From: Venturia oleaginea | Taxonomy: Eukaryota > Ascomycota > Dothideomycetes > Venturiales > Venturiaceae | Assembly (NCBI GenBank): GCA_013176395.1 | Contig: JABMLP010000021.1 | Location: forward strand, 1,102,148 to 1,166,147 | Length of the DNA: 64,000 bases | Reading direction: 5' to 3' | Shown: positions 1 through 13,100 of the stretch, in pieces | How the letters are laid out: every line of letters begins with the position of its first letter | How positions within the stretch are numbered: the stretch's first letter is position 1 | Notes under the pieces: generated by a model | The model's database searches: none | The model's input: only the letters and a program-made list of their open reading frames with translations | What the model was told of the DNA's origin: nothing | Translations under genes and position numbers: made by a program

Positions 1-2706
1 CTTGTAATCCTCATTTTCGCATTTGTAGTTGACTATCTTCTCAATCTCCTGCGTTTGGAGTAGCTTTAGAACCATGGGAATATAATTCGCGTCGACAAGA
101 AGTTGTGTTAAGTACTCGAACTTCAAAACATCTGGCGGACACGTTCAGTATTTGTGCAAACTCTCTTAGCGCTGGGTACTTACGAGACACTTTGAACCAT
201 TTGAGCATCAATAATAGAAGACCAGTGACCGCTTTCGCAGCAATCTCCTCGCCTCTCATCTTTTCGAGCTCATCACTGCCCAGTTTCGAGACGTCGAACG
301 GAATCTCGTTGGTGACACCGTTCGTTTCGATCTTGTTCTGCGTGCCAGTCGCATTTTCTTGCTGAAAGTGAAAGCCACCTTGCCCGCCGGATTGCGTCGC
401 GGTGGTTTGCGTGATCAGAGAAGTGACGTTAGCAAGAATGGTCTTCATCAAAACCATGACAATCGATTGGAGATGTGGTAGTCCGTCCCTCTATCCAACG
501 TCAACGAACAGGGTCAGAATTAGAGGGCGTGTACTCACATAAAACTTCTCAACGGCCTGTAAGCGCTCAGTGACGCTGCCATCGTAATTCTTAGGCGACT
601 CGTCTGCCTTCTTTTCCTCCTCGCTAGATTCCAGCTTCATGGGCCGAACGTCCTCGTCGTCCTCAGCTCCCGTCCAGCCACGCTCGAACTTCATGAATTC
701 TACTCTCTCCTCCCATAGCTGCTTCAAGGCTCTAGTGGCTACCATTCTGCCCGAAAATAGCTCTGCTGCTTCGAGTATCGACATTGGGATATCAGATCCT
801 TGCCATTTTCGACCGACGAGCACATCCTGCATCGTAGTGCTTCCTTTACCACCAATTTGGTTGCTTGATTCGTCCAATGGCGGATAGAAGAACGGGAACA
901 GGTTGTTGGTCTGGTAATTCTGTTTCTTACCACCCTTTCCAACCTGTGGAGAGGGTGGCGGGGAAGGCGCAGGAGTTGCGATATGCACAGGTTGGTGTAA
1001 GATTGAAGTTCCATGCTGGGCTGGCTGACCAGGAATAGTATTAGAAGTGGGCTTCGATGGGTTGACTCGCAACGGTGGCAACATCGATTTTGAGTCCGGT
1101 TCCATGGGAAAGTAAGCTGGAGGAGGGTTGTAAGCTGGATATTTAGAGCTGATTTCTTGGCGAAAACTGTGATAGTCTAGCGGTGAGGCGGTAATAATTG
1201 GACCTTTGTGCTTATTGTCATCTCTTTGGGGGTCTTGGAAGGAGTCTTTGGCTTTCTCGACTTCTTGAAGGCCTCCCAAACAGACGAGGACAGACTTCCA
1301 TGTCAGAAGTAGAAGCTATGGAGATTAGTTTAATTCTGGTAGAGCAGGTGTGAGCGTTGCACCTTCGTAGAAGGACCCTTCTCGGTCTGCTCTCTCGGGT
1401 CGGTTCTTTGCAGGACTCCTCGTATACTTGGGTCCCAGCGAAGCTTGTTGATGATGTCTCCAAGGAATATGAGTAAATTTGGTTCGAGTATCACTGTGCG
1501 CTCCGTCAGTCACATTTGTCTCCAATGTATGAGGTGTTCCACTTACTGATTTGGGCGCGTAGAGCTAGTTTTTCAGTCTCATTTTCGGTAGCACGGGCAA
1601 CTTCTAGACACATGTACAGAATAGTCAGCACGCACCAGGTCTCGCGCCTCTCCGTCTCGATCTGCATGGCGTTGTTCTCCAATTTCGACGCCAAAGGTGA
1701 GCTGCCTTATTTGTCAGCATGGTCTTTTCTTTTCTTATGATTTCAAATGGACTCGACAAGTCAAAGGGAGAAGGACTCACCATTCTCGTAAACAAGCGTC
1801 CCTCGCAACATCAAAGAGAGGCTGGAGGGCCTTGATCTCAAACAGCATAAGCGTATTCGTCTTCAGCCAATCAAGCTGGATGCCAGATCTGCTATAAATC
1901 GCTTTTACAGCCTTCTCCCTCTGTTTCTCAGCAGAAATGGCCGGTTTCGAGTCGGATGTATCTGGCGAGGCTGGCGTTTGCGAGAGGCTAGAAGAAGCAC
2001 TATGCGTGTAATTCCTTGACTTCATCCCAGCAGTTTCCTTCCAGCAGCCCAAACAAAGATAGACCAGCGCTTCAAGTTGCTTCAATCTCTTCGCCAGATC
2101 CGTCTCTCGAAGACCCTCTATCAATTTTGACATGTATTCCCTCCTCTTTTCGAGTGGTGTTGTCCGCCATTCCAGAGATTCATCTCTATCACCTGTGAGC
2201 TCTCGACTGTTGTATGCCCTCCATTCTGCATCAAACGACAATTGTGCTCTCAAGATATTGGCCTTCTCTTCATTGGTGTACGCGAACCATTCCTCCAATT
2301 CCTCTGGCAGTGTGGCCGCATCCTGGTACGTGAAAGCATAAGGCGTAGGCTCTATCTTGGGCATCTCAGTCACCAACCGACGCAGCTGCATAAGAGACAG
2401 GGAATCCGTTGGGTTTCCAGATAGTTCACTCATTTCGGGAGGTGCTGGGGCAGGAGGAGGTGGTTGAGAAGGCGGAGGAGCTGAGGCTTCGCGCTGTAAC
2501 GGCGGTCGGCCTTCAGCTGGGGCTGAAACTGTTTGTGGGGGTTCATCGAGCAGTCGTTCTACCATTTCGCTGGTGGTCCTGGTGTTGCCTGCGCTGCTTC
2601 TGGCATCGGTCGTCTCGCTGGATGGAAGGATCATGTCCAAATCTGCGGCCAGTTGCTGTAAGCTTTGGTCTCGATTGGCTTCGTCTGCATCTGAAAAGGC
2701 GTCCAT
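1..2706 (-). CDS. pro22: STRIP / Far11 homologue of the STRIPAK complex, 3' end beyond window
   Basis: Striatin-interacting protein family (N1221 domain; Sordaria PRO22, Neurospora HAM-2, yeast Far11), a scaffold of the STRIPAK phosphatase-kinase complex acting in cell fusion and development. Exons read 1781-2706, 1547-1701, 1363-1493, 539-1315 and 490 to the window start; each junction has GT..AG and keeps frame. Exon 1 starts at ATG 2706 (MDAFSDADEANRDQ), has a Pro-rich stretch near residues 75-100, then the conserved block YAFTYQDAATLPEELEEWF. Later exons give FLGDIINKLRWDP and the downstream block DGLPHLQSIVMVLMKTILAN. The C-terminal half lies outside the window. Near base 136 the conserved reading (NVS to PDVLKFEYLTQLL) continues only after a one-base shift, so this copy carries a frameshift or a sequence error. 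Family call is firm from motif order; no search was run. Confidence 0.85.
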
Positions 2707-3402
2707 GGCAGCGAGTCTTCGATCAACTGTTGATCAGATGTCGACGCGTGGTGGGGGAGTCGCGAGGGGTGTTCGCAAATTCAACGCGACGTCATGTTGG
2801 AGACGTATTGAGAAATAATACTGGTCAAGATATTGCAATCGGTAACCGGTCTTGTCAAGCTTGAGCCACAATGTTTGTGATTGTGCAAGTAGTAGCTGGT
2901 GTGTAACGGGAGCTTGGACGATCCCGTCAATCTCGTATAGGCACTTATGAGGCCGCCTCAAAGAATATAGGGTCGGATGCATTCTAGAATTCGTTATCAA
3001 AAATTATGTTCAAACCATTCACCTGGGCTTGCAATGGTATTATTAGGTCAGGGCATTGACTTCCTACCTTCCTTGGGGGTATTTATCCCATTTTGGCATG
3101 GTTATTCACAATTAATATGTTAATCATCTTCATTATACTCATTCTCATTCCACGTACAAGGCTACCATCACTAAGTAACATCACTACAAACGCCCCAAGT
3201 ATAACATAAACATGCAAGTCCATTGTATCCTCCTGGTCTTCGTCAAGCCCGTCAAAACCATCCAAGAGACGCCATGGAAACGTGAAAGAACACTGAAGTG
3301 AGAACTGAAAGCCATCAATTGAAGCTGCTTGTTGCCCCGACCGACCGTCGTGGCCAGAGTATATAGTTGCCCCGTGATAGCCTGGCAAAGACGCAGAATA
3401 AG
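2707..3402. other. Intergenic, upstream of STRIP and downstream of Rab11
   Basis: This 0.7 kb stretch holds the 5' flank of the STRIP gene and the 3' flank of the Rab11 gene, both on the minus strand. I see no conserved coding signal or RNA gene in it. Confidence 0.6.
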
Positions 3403-4269
<867 letters not shown>

Positions 4270-5117
4270 GTTGTAGGCAGCACTGTATGCGAAGGGCGGT
4301 GGGTGTTTTGTAGATGTGTCGTGTCGATCTTTCGATAGCAGAAGGGGACGATGGTCGTGAGAAGTGTGAGCACAATATTGAGAGTATCTATGGGCGATAA
4401 CTCGGTGCGGTTGGTTATGCGAAGCGAATCGTTGGGGTTTGGATACAAACAGACAGATGTGAGCATGCTTGTCTGGGGCCTCATCATAGCGATCACGTGT
4501 CGAATCCATCCTATTCTGGTCACTCAATTGGCGGCACAGTGGCTTCATCTATTTAGTGCCCCTGGCCTCAAGCAATCACGATATCACCATCTCATTTAGA
4601 CTCCATCTACTCCAGATCGATGTCGATAAACTCCTGGCGAGTTCGACAAATGATTTTGCCAGAAAATTATCGATATCCATCTCAAGTTGCAGATGATGAC
4701 TTCAACTTCGCTACTCCTCCAGGGGGGCAACGAATTGATAAAGCCCCTATGCCGGGGAAATTTCAATGATTCCCAAATCGATGTGGCTCGAAAATCTGGC
4801 GCTCTCTAGCTTAACACCCCGGCCAGCTGAACTTTTCCTTCCTTAAGCTCCAACTCCATCACCATGTTCTTAGCAATCTCTTTCTGGAATTTGCGAGAAA
4901 TTCAGCAACGTCAATCCTAAATTAGACATTACACAGCCTTGCTAGGTATTTACTGGGTACAAGAATGGCAGGATCGCTAAATTTCGGCGCTCAGAATAGA
5001 GAAATGACCAAAAACAGGCGAAGAGACAACGGTATCTTGATTGTCATTATGTTCTAAGATAGATTGTACTTCAGAATCCCGCTGAAGATACACTAATGTA
5101 TGACCGAGATTTGGCTT
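4270..5117. other. Intergenic, upstream of Rab11
   Basis: About 0.85 kb between the Rab11 start and the Rce1 stop. It should contain the Rab11 promoter. Only short shadow ORFs are present and I recognise no RNA gene or repeat. Confidence 0.6.
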
Positions 5118-6443
5118 TCACTTCACCTTTGCGTTGAAATCCACCAAAGCGTGTGAGCTCTTTGTGAGGGGAAACAGTTGCACGTAGAAGCCATATGCTC
5201 CCACGAATAAGAGAGGGTAGTAGATAACGGTCCATACAAGGCTCATATCTCTTCCCTTGATTCCAGTCGAAGTACTACTCTCTCCCCCTGTCCGCTCGTC
5301 ACTCTTTTTTGCGCCTGGGGCTGTCTTTGATGGCGCGCTCTGGACACCAACTCGTCCATACAGTCGTGGCAACCCTTGCCAATTGCAGAAGCTGTGGGCC
5401 ACAATGGCGGCATAGACCGACCCGGTGCGAAGGAACACGAATGCAGCGAAGAAGCCGAACAGACTAGTGTATGTGAATTGGAAGATTGTTCTTGCCACCG
5501 CAGGCAGAACGGGAACCTCTGGATGGGTGAGCTTGAATTCATAGAGATGATGCATGTGAGCGATGCCAAAATATAGTGGGGTAAGGAAGACGATGTTCTT
5601 CGGCGTGTTTTTGGCCAGGAGATGTAGCGGAATGAGGAGTGATCGAAAGACGAGTTCCTCAGTCACCGGTCCAGCTACGAGATTCCTCCAGCCTGTCCAT
5701 GACGATAGAGTCTCGACCAAATATCTCCCTCGTATCCAGTCCTTCCAGGAGCCTTCCACGATGCCGGCCTCGAAAAGAGGGCCGATGAAGAGGATTGCGC
5801 ATAGGAGAAGTGTCCTGAGGCTGTCTAATGGATCGATGGGCCACCAACCAAGCAGCCGCAGGGTCTCGTGGGCGTTTGTCTTTCCATATTGTACGATGAT
5901 GAAGATAGCGATGCCAGCATTCACGATGCATGCGGAGGTGACGGCGCGAATCCTAGCGCGAATGACAGAAGGGGCGTCTCGTGAGAGAATGGGAGAGGGG
6001 CGTGTTGTTTTGCTGAGGTAGAATGGCAGGACGTAGAGGACAATGAAGGCTACCTGCGACAGTTTCAGCAATCATGCATGCAATGTTGAGGTCCAGTGGT
6101 ATATGGCGGGCGCGAATGGTGTATAGGTGACAAGGAAGAGACGCAGACTACGCGCCTGGGCAGGAAGACGTACGCTGAGGAGGGCGGCCACGGATGGCTT
6201 GATAGCTGGGGCCTTGTCGACTGTCATGGTTGCACACGATTAGCCTTCGTCGCTCGTCGCTCGTCGCGCAATAGGAAGTCAGAAATGGTGGTGCAATGGC
6301 ATTCGAGTGGTATGAATGCACCAACAGCTGAGATGGTGGAGTCGCGGTTATCCCAGGGCCGTCGTTCTCAGCCAGTGGAGCTACTCACCAGTGCGGTCCC
6401 GATAGAAGTTCTTGACACGATCCAGGAGTCCAATCGGAGCCAT
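5118..6443 (-). CDS. rce1: CAAX prenyl protease 2 (Rce1)
   Basis: Type II CAAX endopeptidase of the ER membrane (ABI/CPBP family), which removes the -AAX tripeptide from prenylated Ras/Rho-type proteins. Three exons: 6389-6443, 6174-6220 and 5118-6053; 345 aa. The main exon has the signature TTRPSPILSRDAPSVIRARI, the glutamate motif GPVTEELVFRS (EE plus downstream R), a histidine motif FGIAHMHHLYEF and the last catalytic-region motif AHSFCNWQGLP. Several hydrophobic membrane segments are visible. I chose the far-upstream start because MAPIGLLDRVKNFYRDRT ends in a perfect GTGAGT donor, joins in phase to CAG|TCGAC, and avoids an intervening stop. An alternative ATG at 6227 gives MTVDKAPAIKP with no first intron. 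The C-terminal tail (about residues 255-290) is polar and low complexity. Confidence 0.9.
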
Positions 6444-7370
6444 GGCTGGCAGCGCAGCAGCGAGTTATAAAGGAGGTGGTCGAGATGGTCCTGATGGAGG
6501 TCCATTGCAAGACTGCGCCAAGTCCCTCACAGAACGAGCCATCACAGAGCGAGTCCATCACAGAGGCAGTTTCCAAGTTGAGCGACACTACAGATCACGC
6601 TTCCCCGATATCGATATCCAATATTTCCTACATCCGGTACTGTCTCTCTCTGTCCTTTCACCCACCGTGCCCCAAATCTCCTCCTGCACCATTCCAATAT
6701 TCGCATCGTTTGCTCACATGGGCGCGCAGGCAGGCGAGGCAGTCTACAGGGCGCATTCCGAACGAGGGAACTACGGTCAGAGCCGCGAGACGCCAGAGCT
6801 AAAATCTAATCTCCTTCGTCGCGCTACCAAGTCCGGCTCATTGGTTGGTCGTCATAAAAGTCGCTTCGTGTCCTGGACGCGTCTCTCCATTCATACTCGT
6901 AAAAAGGCTTCCCGTCCCGCCTGCTGGGTTTCGACTTTCTCATTCCTGGGTGCGTCGCTAGGTCTGATTGCGTGGGTTCGATTCTTGTTCCTCAAGATCC
7001 GGCGGGAGTATACCAGCTGCAGGACCTGCATATGCATGCTATATCATCGCATCGCTATACGTACAACGCATCTTCCTCCACCAGCTGTCCCGCTGCCAAA
7101 ATCCACCAATCCTCCTGAAGAATCACCACTTCCCCAGGACTCGAGGCCTCCTCCTCGTCAACCACCGGCCTCCTGCGCGACCGCTTTACCTTCATTCTTT
7201 GCCTTGCTTCGTCTTCGCTCTTTTGACGCCAGCTGTAATCTTGTTCGCACCCCTTCGTTATAATTCCACCTTCTTGTCGCTCTTTGAACTCCTATTTTGT
7301 ATATTTTAATGGCTTAAGCTCTTCTCCAGACACCTGCGCCCGACTGTGCGAATATCGCCCTCTCATAATA
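6444..7370. other. Divergent promoter region between rce1 and the Ser/Pro-rich gene
   Basis: This 0.93 kb region separates two divergently transcribed genes, so it must contain both promoters. The plus strand just before 7371 is C/T-rich (for example 7075-7210), a common feature upstream of fungal start sites. Overlapping ORFs here have no recognisable domain. Confidence 0.6.
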
Positions 7371-10124
7371 ATGTCCAATTCTTCACCGAGGCCCGTTTCA
7401 AAAACACCAAATCAACCTCCCTCCTCTCCCAAACGCCAGCCTCTCCACCAACGGTCCGAGTCTCAGGAAAACGCGAGCGCACCCACCATACGCTTTGTGA
7501 ATGACGCCAATTCCGACGACGTGTACGGGAAAACTCCTTTCCCTCTTCACCCTTCGCAAATTTTATATCCTCGTTATCCCGGTCCAGCAACGGCGCATAG
7601 CCATCATGTTTCACTTTCAAATGAGAACACCAATTATGCCTCGACAAATCCCACGAAACCTGAAGCATTGTTGCCAAGCCCTCTACAAACTCGCAAATCA
7701 AATCGAGCGTCTAGCTCGACTGCCGCTTCCGACCTAGACACTTCTTTTGAGACCTATGGATCAGCCCTCTCCACCTCGTCCAGTCGTTTCTCTTCCCGGA
7801 CCTCACCCCCGACCTCTCTTTTCGCCGATGAAGATCGTGATAGGACATCTAAGAGGCTGACGCCTGTTCTTGAAAGGATCAGTTCCAAGCAATCTTCGCC
7901 ATCTGCTTCCAGATCGACCATCAGGCCTGTCATTCCTTCAGCCTCAAATGTCCGAGTTCAGGACGTTGTCAAACAATTAGAGACAACCCTCGCTGCTTCT
8001 TCCCAGTCGGACCTTCCCATCAGCCCAGCCTCGTCCAGGAGACATTCCAGGCCTGCCAGTTCGGCTTCCTCCAAGAACTACCTTGTACTTTCGAGTCCCT
8101 CGCATGCTACGCCAGCGTCAAAAGCCGAGCCTTCAAACCATTCCGACGACACTTTACATTCCTTACCTTCGCCAAAGCTCAGACACAAGCAGAAAGGTCT
8201 ATCATCTCCTCAACGCATTTCGAAGTCGCCTACACGTGCTCCCAATTCTCCTAAACGCGCTCCCGCGTCGCCTACCCGTGCTTCCGACTCTCCCAAACGC
8301 GCCCCAGTAGCACCTATTCGTGCTCCCAACTCTCCCAAACGCGCTCCCGCATCACCTACACATCCTCCAAGTTCTCCCAAACGCGCTCCTGCGTCACCTA
8401 CACATCCTCCAAGTTCTCCCAAACGCGCTCCTGCATCACCTACACGTGCTCCCGATTCTCCTAAACGCGCCCCCGCGTCACCTTCACACGCTCCAAAATC
8501 GCACCCAAAACCTCCTAAGACCCTTGTCAAACAGCGCTCTCAGGAATCTTTAGCATTTTCTGAAGCATCATACTCCACGAATGTCGAACGACCAAGATCG
8601 GCAACAAGTCCAGAATCCCCAGCACATGCCGTGAGAATACTTACCGGCGCAAGGTTACAATATTCAGTGGTAAGAGCACCTTCAGCAAGTAGTTCGTTTG
8701 CAGAAGTCTCGCGTCAACCTCCCACTTCTGCACCTCGAATGAACGACAGCTCCTCAAGACCGCCAGTATGGAGCTCTCGTCTCTCCACCATCGCCTCAGA
8801 GTCGACGCGCACGGTACAGTCCGGCTCAAGCAGTGGATTCGGCTATCAACCCAGGAGACGAACAATTGGCAGTGTCTTCTCCGACGAAGCAAGCGAAGGG
8901 CTTTCAAGTTTCGAATATGGAAGCGGTATTCTCACTGGAACAGAAAGCAATGTATCAATCCCCATTCCCCAGCCACTGTTCGCACCTGGGAGGATGGATC
9001 GTCCATTACCGTCCACCCCAGGACAAGAGACCGCAGGACGAGATTCGGATGAAAGAGAAGATACCGTAGGGGAGCTACACGCCCATCCCTTAAGACATCA
9101 GCATTCGTTTCTCAGTCGGTTCTCAGCCTCATCTCGCCCTGGATCCGCAGAAAGTGGAATGTCGAGTCGCTCTCAACTCAGCTTTATGGGCGATCTCGCT
9201 TGGGCAAGAAGATACTACAGCGGCGAGCAGACCAACTTTTCTCGCTCTGGGTTGGATGTGTCCACGGACTCGGGAGACAGCATAAGGTTGAACACAGCCA
9301 CGAGCGGGACTTCGGGAAGCCCTACCAGCGAGACATTGCCAAATGCAGTGTGGCGACCTCGCACTCGGCCTTTTGATCGACCTCGAAATGATCGCCTACC
9401 GAAACCGTCTGTGACTCGAGACTCTGCGATCACGGAAGTCCCTGAGGCTGAGTCTCCACCTGCGACAGCGCGGAGCGAAGCCGTAACTCTTTCTGTGAGC
9501 GAAATGAGGTATTCTCCACATCTGCGGAGAGACCGGCGAATGACAGATCGATACAGCGCTTGGGCCGCACCTTCCTTTGAAGAACCATTTGTGCGGAGTC
9601 TGTTTGGTCCAACTGGGCGCCAGCTGTTGCTGTTTGTGTTGGGATTTGTCATGCCACCCTGTGAGTTTGTAGTGGTGAAATCTCTTTCAATATCTGTTGA
9701 TACTAACTACATGATTTAAGTGTGGATGCTCGCCGCATTCCTGCCACTGCCTAAACGACCTCCAGAGTATGCGAACTCTGATGCGTCACCGAGTGATCCA
9801 GCAATGTCTGAAATCGGAAGCCAAGCGTACCCAAATAGCGTCGTGCCCTCGGAAGCTTCCATTATCGAAAAGCGGTGGCAGAAAGCTAGGTGGTGGAGAC
9901 GCGTGAACCGTATCATGAGCATTCTGGGCCTGCTCATAATCGGCGCCGTGGTACGTAAATCCGAAACCCAGCATGTACGTGGTACATGGGCACGGGAAAA
10001 AGCGGCTAATTCCTGGTGCTTTTAGGTTGCCCTTGCTATTGTTGGGACCCAGCATAAATTGGGGCAGAGTTCGCCCTCTGTATCCGCACCCCTGCGAGTT
10101 CTGTCTGCTGGAACTGGGACGTGA
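7371..10124 (+). CDS. Ser/Pro-rich tandem-repeat protein with C-terminal membrane segments
   Basis: I do not recognise a named function; similar long Ser-rich proteins occur across filamentous fungi. Three exons: 7371-9660, 9721-9950 and 10026-10124, joined in phase; 872 aa. The start at 7371 (MSNSSPRPVSKTPNQPP) is chosen over an in-frame ATG at 7284 lying in a pyrimidine-rich leader. Most of the protein is disordered, Ser/Pro/Arg-rich, with a 14-residue repeat (SPKRAPASPTRAPN type) around residues 285-375. The C-terminus is ordered: RSLFGPTGRQLLLFVLGFVMPPLWMLAAFLPLP forms one membrane segment, and after a cytosolic-looking KRWQKARWWRRVNRI stretch a second one, MSILGLLIIGAVVALAIVG. The layout suggests a membrane-anchored protein with a long phosphorylatable tail; that role is inference. 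Confidence 0.8.
8224..8505 (+). repeat. 42-bp coding minisatellite
   Basis: Roughly six and a half units of 42 bp encode a 14-residue motif with core SPKRAPASPT followed by variable RAPN, RASD, HPPS or RAPD. Two adjacent HPPS units are almost identical at DNA level, pointing to recent unit duplication; other units differ mainly at synonymous sites. The repeat lies in the disordered part of the host protein. Confidence 0.85.
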
Positions 10125-13100
10125 AAGGACCTTCACCTCCGCAATTATAAATCACCACGAAACGCGGTACGCGACGGAACGAACTAAGTGCTCGAAGCTA
10201 CCCGTTCGAGGATAACCGAACGGGCGGAAAAGCTCTCACGATCAAACCCAGCTAAATCTAGGCATGATCTCATGAATCGCGCCTTCAATGACATTGATCA
10301 CGGCCTTCTTATTGCCCTTCCATCCTTCAAATTATAACCCTTCACGAGACGCAACGAGAACTATGCGCCCATGCACACCGAAACGATCTACTTTAATACT
10401 TTTTTTCCCTTCCGACCAAAAACAGACCCTCTTGCGATCAACATGGATCACGAGACGGACTTCTTTCCGCGGAGGCCCCGGCGACGACATCCCTGATGAT
10501 GACCGCCTGGATTGATTCATTTGCCCAATCTCTGATTGGCACGACACCACGAAGATATTCCTGACGACCGATTTTCTTTTGTTTTTTTACTCTCCTGTTT
10601 CCTGTGTCATTCAGAGCGAGCGCCGTTTTGCTACAGAAATTTAATAATTACGGTTGGTGTAAGAGAGGGACCATTTTTTTATGTTTAGGCCACTAGGAAA
10701 GGCGGAACTTCGTAGTGCTCATGTGCCTATTCTTATTCTCATTTATGACATCAGGTTTGATTTGTAGGACCATGTAGAGCTTTATTACTCAATCGGTGGA
10801 GGGCGATACCCAGACCTAAGGTGAGGAATCTGTCAACATGTTGCCAAATCGAGCGGATGCGATTTAGACGTATCAACTTGCGCGATGCACATTGAATCAA
10901 TATTTTGCATGATGGAAATTTCACGGGCGGCTGGCTATGGATGGCTGGCATATGCAAGAAATTACTTCAAATCGGTATCCTAAAGGTGCAATTTCCTGAA
11001 TGGCTACTACCGACCATTCTATTTTCCCAATGGTCCACGAAGTCTTGGATTGAGAATTCACAACAACACCAAATTATTAGCTTGCGCCGAAAATTGAAGT
11101 AACATTTCTATCTACCTGCGCGCGTGAGTCAGTCTTGTTTCAATAACAAATGAATACAGGCCTTTATTAAGGATAGTTTGCCAATCAGCGACCTCGGATC
11201 TTGTTAATCAGCTTACCGACCAGAGGATACCAATCGAAAAGTTGAGACAAGACTGATGCGTGCTGGTATCAAGACTAGTACTACGATTTCCCACCTTTTT
11301 CTAGGTCCCACTCCCCGCCACAAGAAAGGCGTTACGCCATGCTGGCCGCAAAACGGACGCAAAACGTGGATAGCTCTCCCGTGTCAACCAATTGAACACA
11401 GCCACGTTAGAGGGCTTGTCCTAAAATCGCCTCTATAAGTTCAACGAAATTGCAATTGTATCCCATTTTATTTGACAGCTTTTTGTTCATCCATTCGTTT
11501 GTTTGGTGATCGGAAATGCGGATGGATTGGTTTTTGATGTATAGACTATGGAAATTGTGTATTAGAATTTTCTAGACTTGTATATTTCCATTGGTTCCAT
11601 GCGTAGAGAGGAATCAAGAAAGGTATAGCAGGCAGTATGCAGGTTGGTAAGTTATGCGCCCGCTCGCTGCGTATGCAGGTACGATGCAGGTCCCAGGGAT
11701 AGAAACGGTAGGTACTTCTTCCATCCCACCTTTTCCATTCTTCCCTTCTTCCATGCCTTTTTTAGAATTCATGCCCCTCCTAGAATACATTCCTCGCGTG
11801 GGTGGTTGGGGCTGTGCAACCGTCGTCGTTTGTCACAAAGGTCGCGTGTACAACGTGGGGAATCGGAGGATTATGTTTCAGGTCTTCCTCTTTTTCGGAT
11901 GGTGACAGCCGATAAAAAAAAAAATTAAAAATTCGGAAGACTTGCGTGAAGATTCCATTCCGGTTGCGGATGGACTAAACTAGATACATCGGTAGCTCCC
12001 TCCCGCGTCACCCGAGTAAGACTGAGTCGAGTATAGTTCGGGATAGTCGTTACTATGCTACTAACAGTATAGTGGAAACCGATCACTAGTAAAAACCAAC
12101 GATAACATTTTCGTTGAGTAAAAATGTGCTTTTCCCCCGGCGAGAATGTGATTCGATACAGTGCGATGAGGCAGTGCAAAGTAGAGGTACATGCCTTACC
12201 TGCTAAATCGATAGGCGAGAAAAGTACCTCCCTTCCTCCCTCTTTTGCCAAGAAGATATCTTACATCTCCTTCCCTTACCAGACTAACAAGGTGCAAAAA
12301 TGCCATACCACTAGCGCCATCGAGTCCTCTATTCGAAGTACGACTCATGATATGATATGCGACACCGATTTTTTTTTCTTTTCAAGTAGCAAGTAGTTCA
12401 CGCCGCCGTAGCCTCCCCTCCGCGGCGTAACGGCCTTGTGGATTTATCTAGACAAGGAGCCCAGTCACTGTGGCACGAGCGGGTGTTTCAAACCATTTCC
12501 CCATCGGAGAATTTAAAATGGGGCGAGTGGATTGGATGTGAGGTCGTGGGGTGGGAGTTCATCTGTCGGTAGCCGCGGTTTTGTTTTTTGTATGGTTCTG
12601 ATGTTGTTTGTTTGGGTCGGATGGTATTTGTGGGACGGAATTTTCTTTTGTTTTCTTTTTTAGTTTTGGGGTTATGACGTTATTGTTGTTGTTGTTAGTC
12701 TTTTCATGGTTTAAATGTTGGTATTGGATGCATGATGATGAATGTTCATAGTGAAAGGTATCACAGTGGAGGGGCAAGCTGTTTTGAAGCTTGGAATTCA
12801 TTGGAATTTTTCGTTTAAGTGATTTGACTATTGGACCTGTATGTACGGTTTAGTGGTGAAAGGTTTCGGTCCGGTAAATCTGAGAGCAGTAGCCGACAAC
12901 TGGAGAACTTGAAAGACGAGTGAAGGATAGTGTAGGATACGTCTCGTGAACTACGCTGATCAGCATCTGTTGAGAGGCTCTGGTCGGAAACATGTTCGCA
13001 TAAAATGTGAACGAAGTAATTGGCCCGATCCTATTCGTATCGACGTCGTATCACCAAGGAAAAGCAGAACCGATTGGGATTGTGATAATCAAACCTGGTG

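Noticed and set aside
8210..8530. Antisense 106-codon ORF rich in GARLGE repeats
   Set aside because: It is the reverse-strand shadow of the 42-bp coding minisatellite; repeats of length divisible by three keep all frames open.
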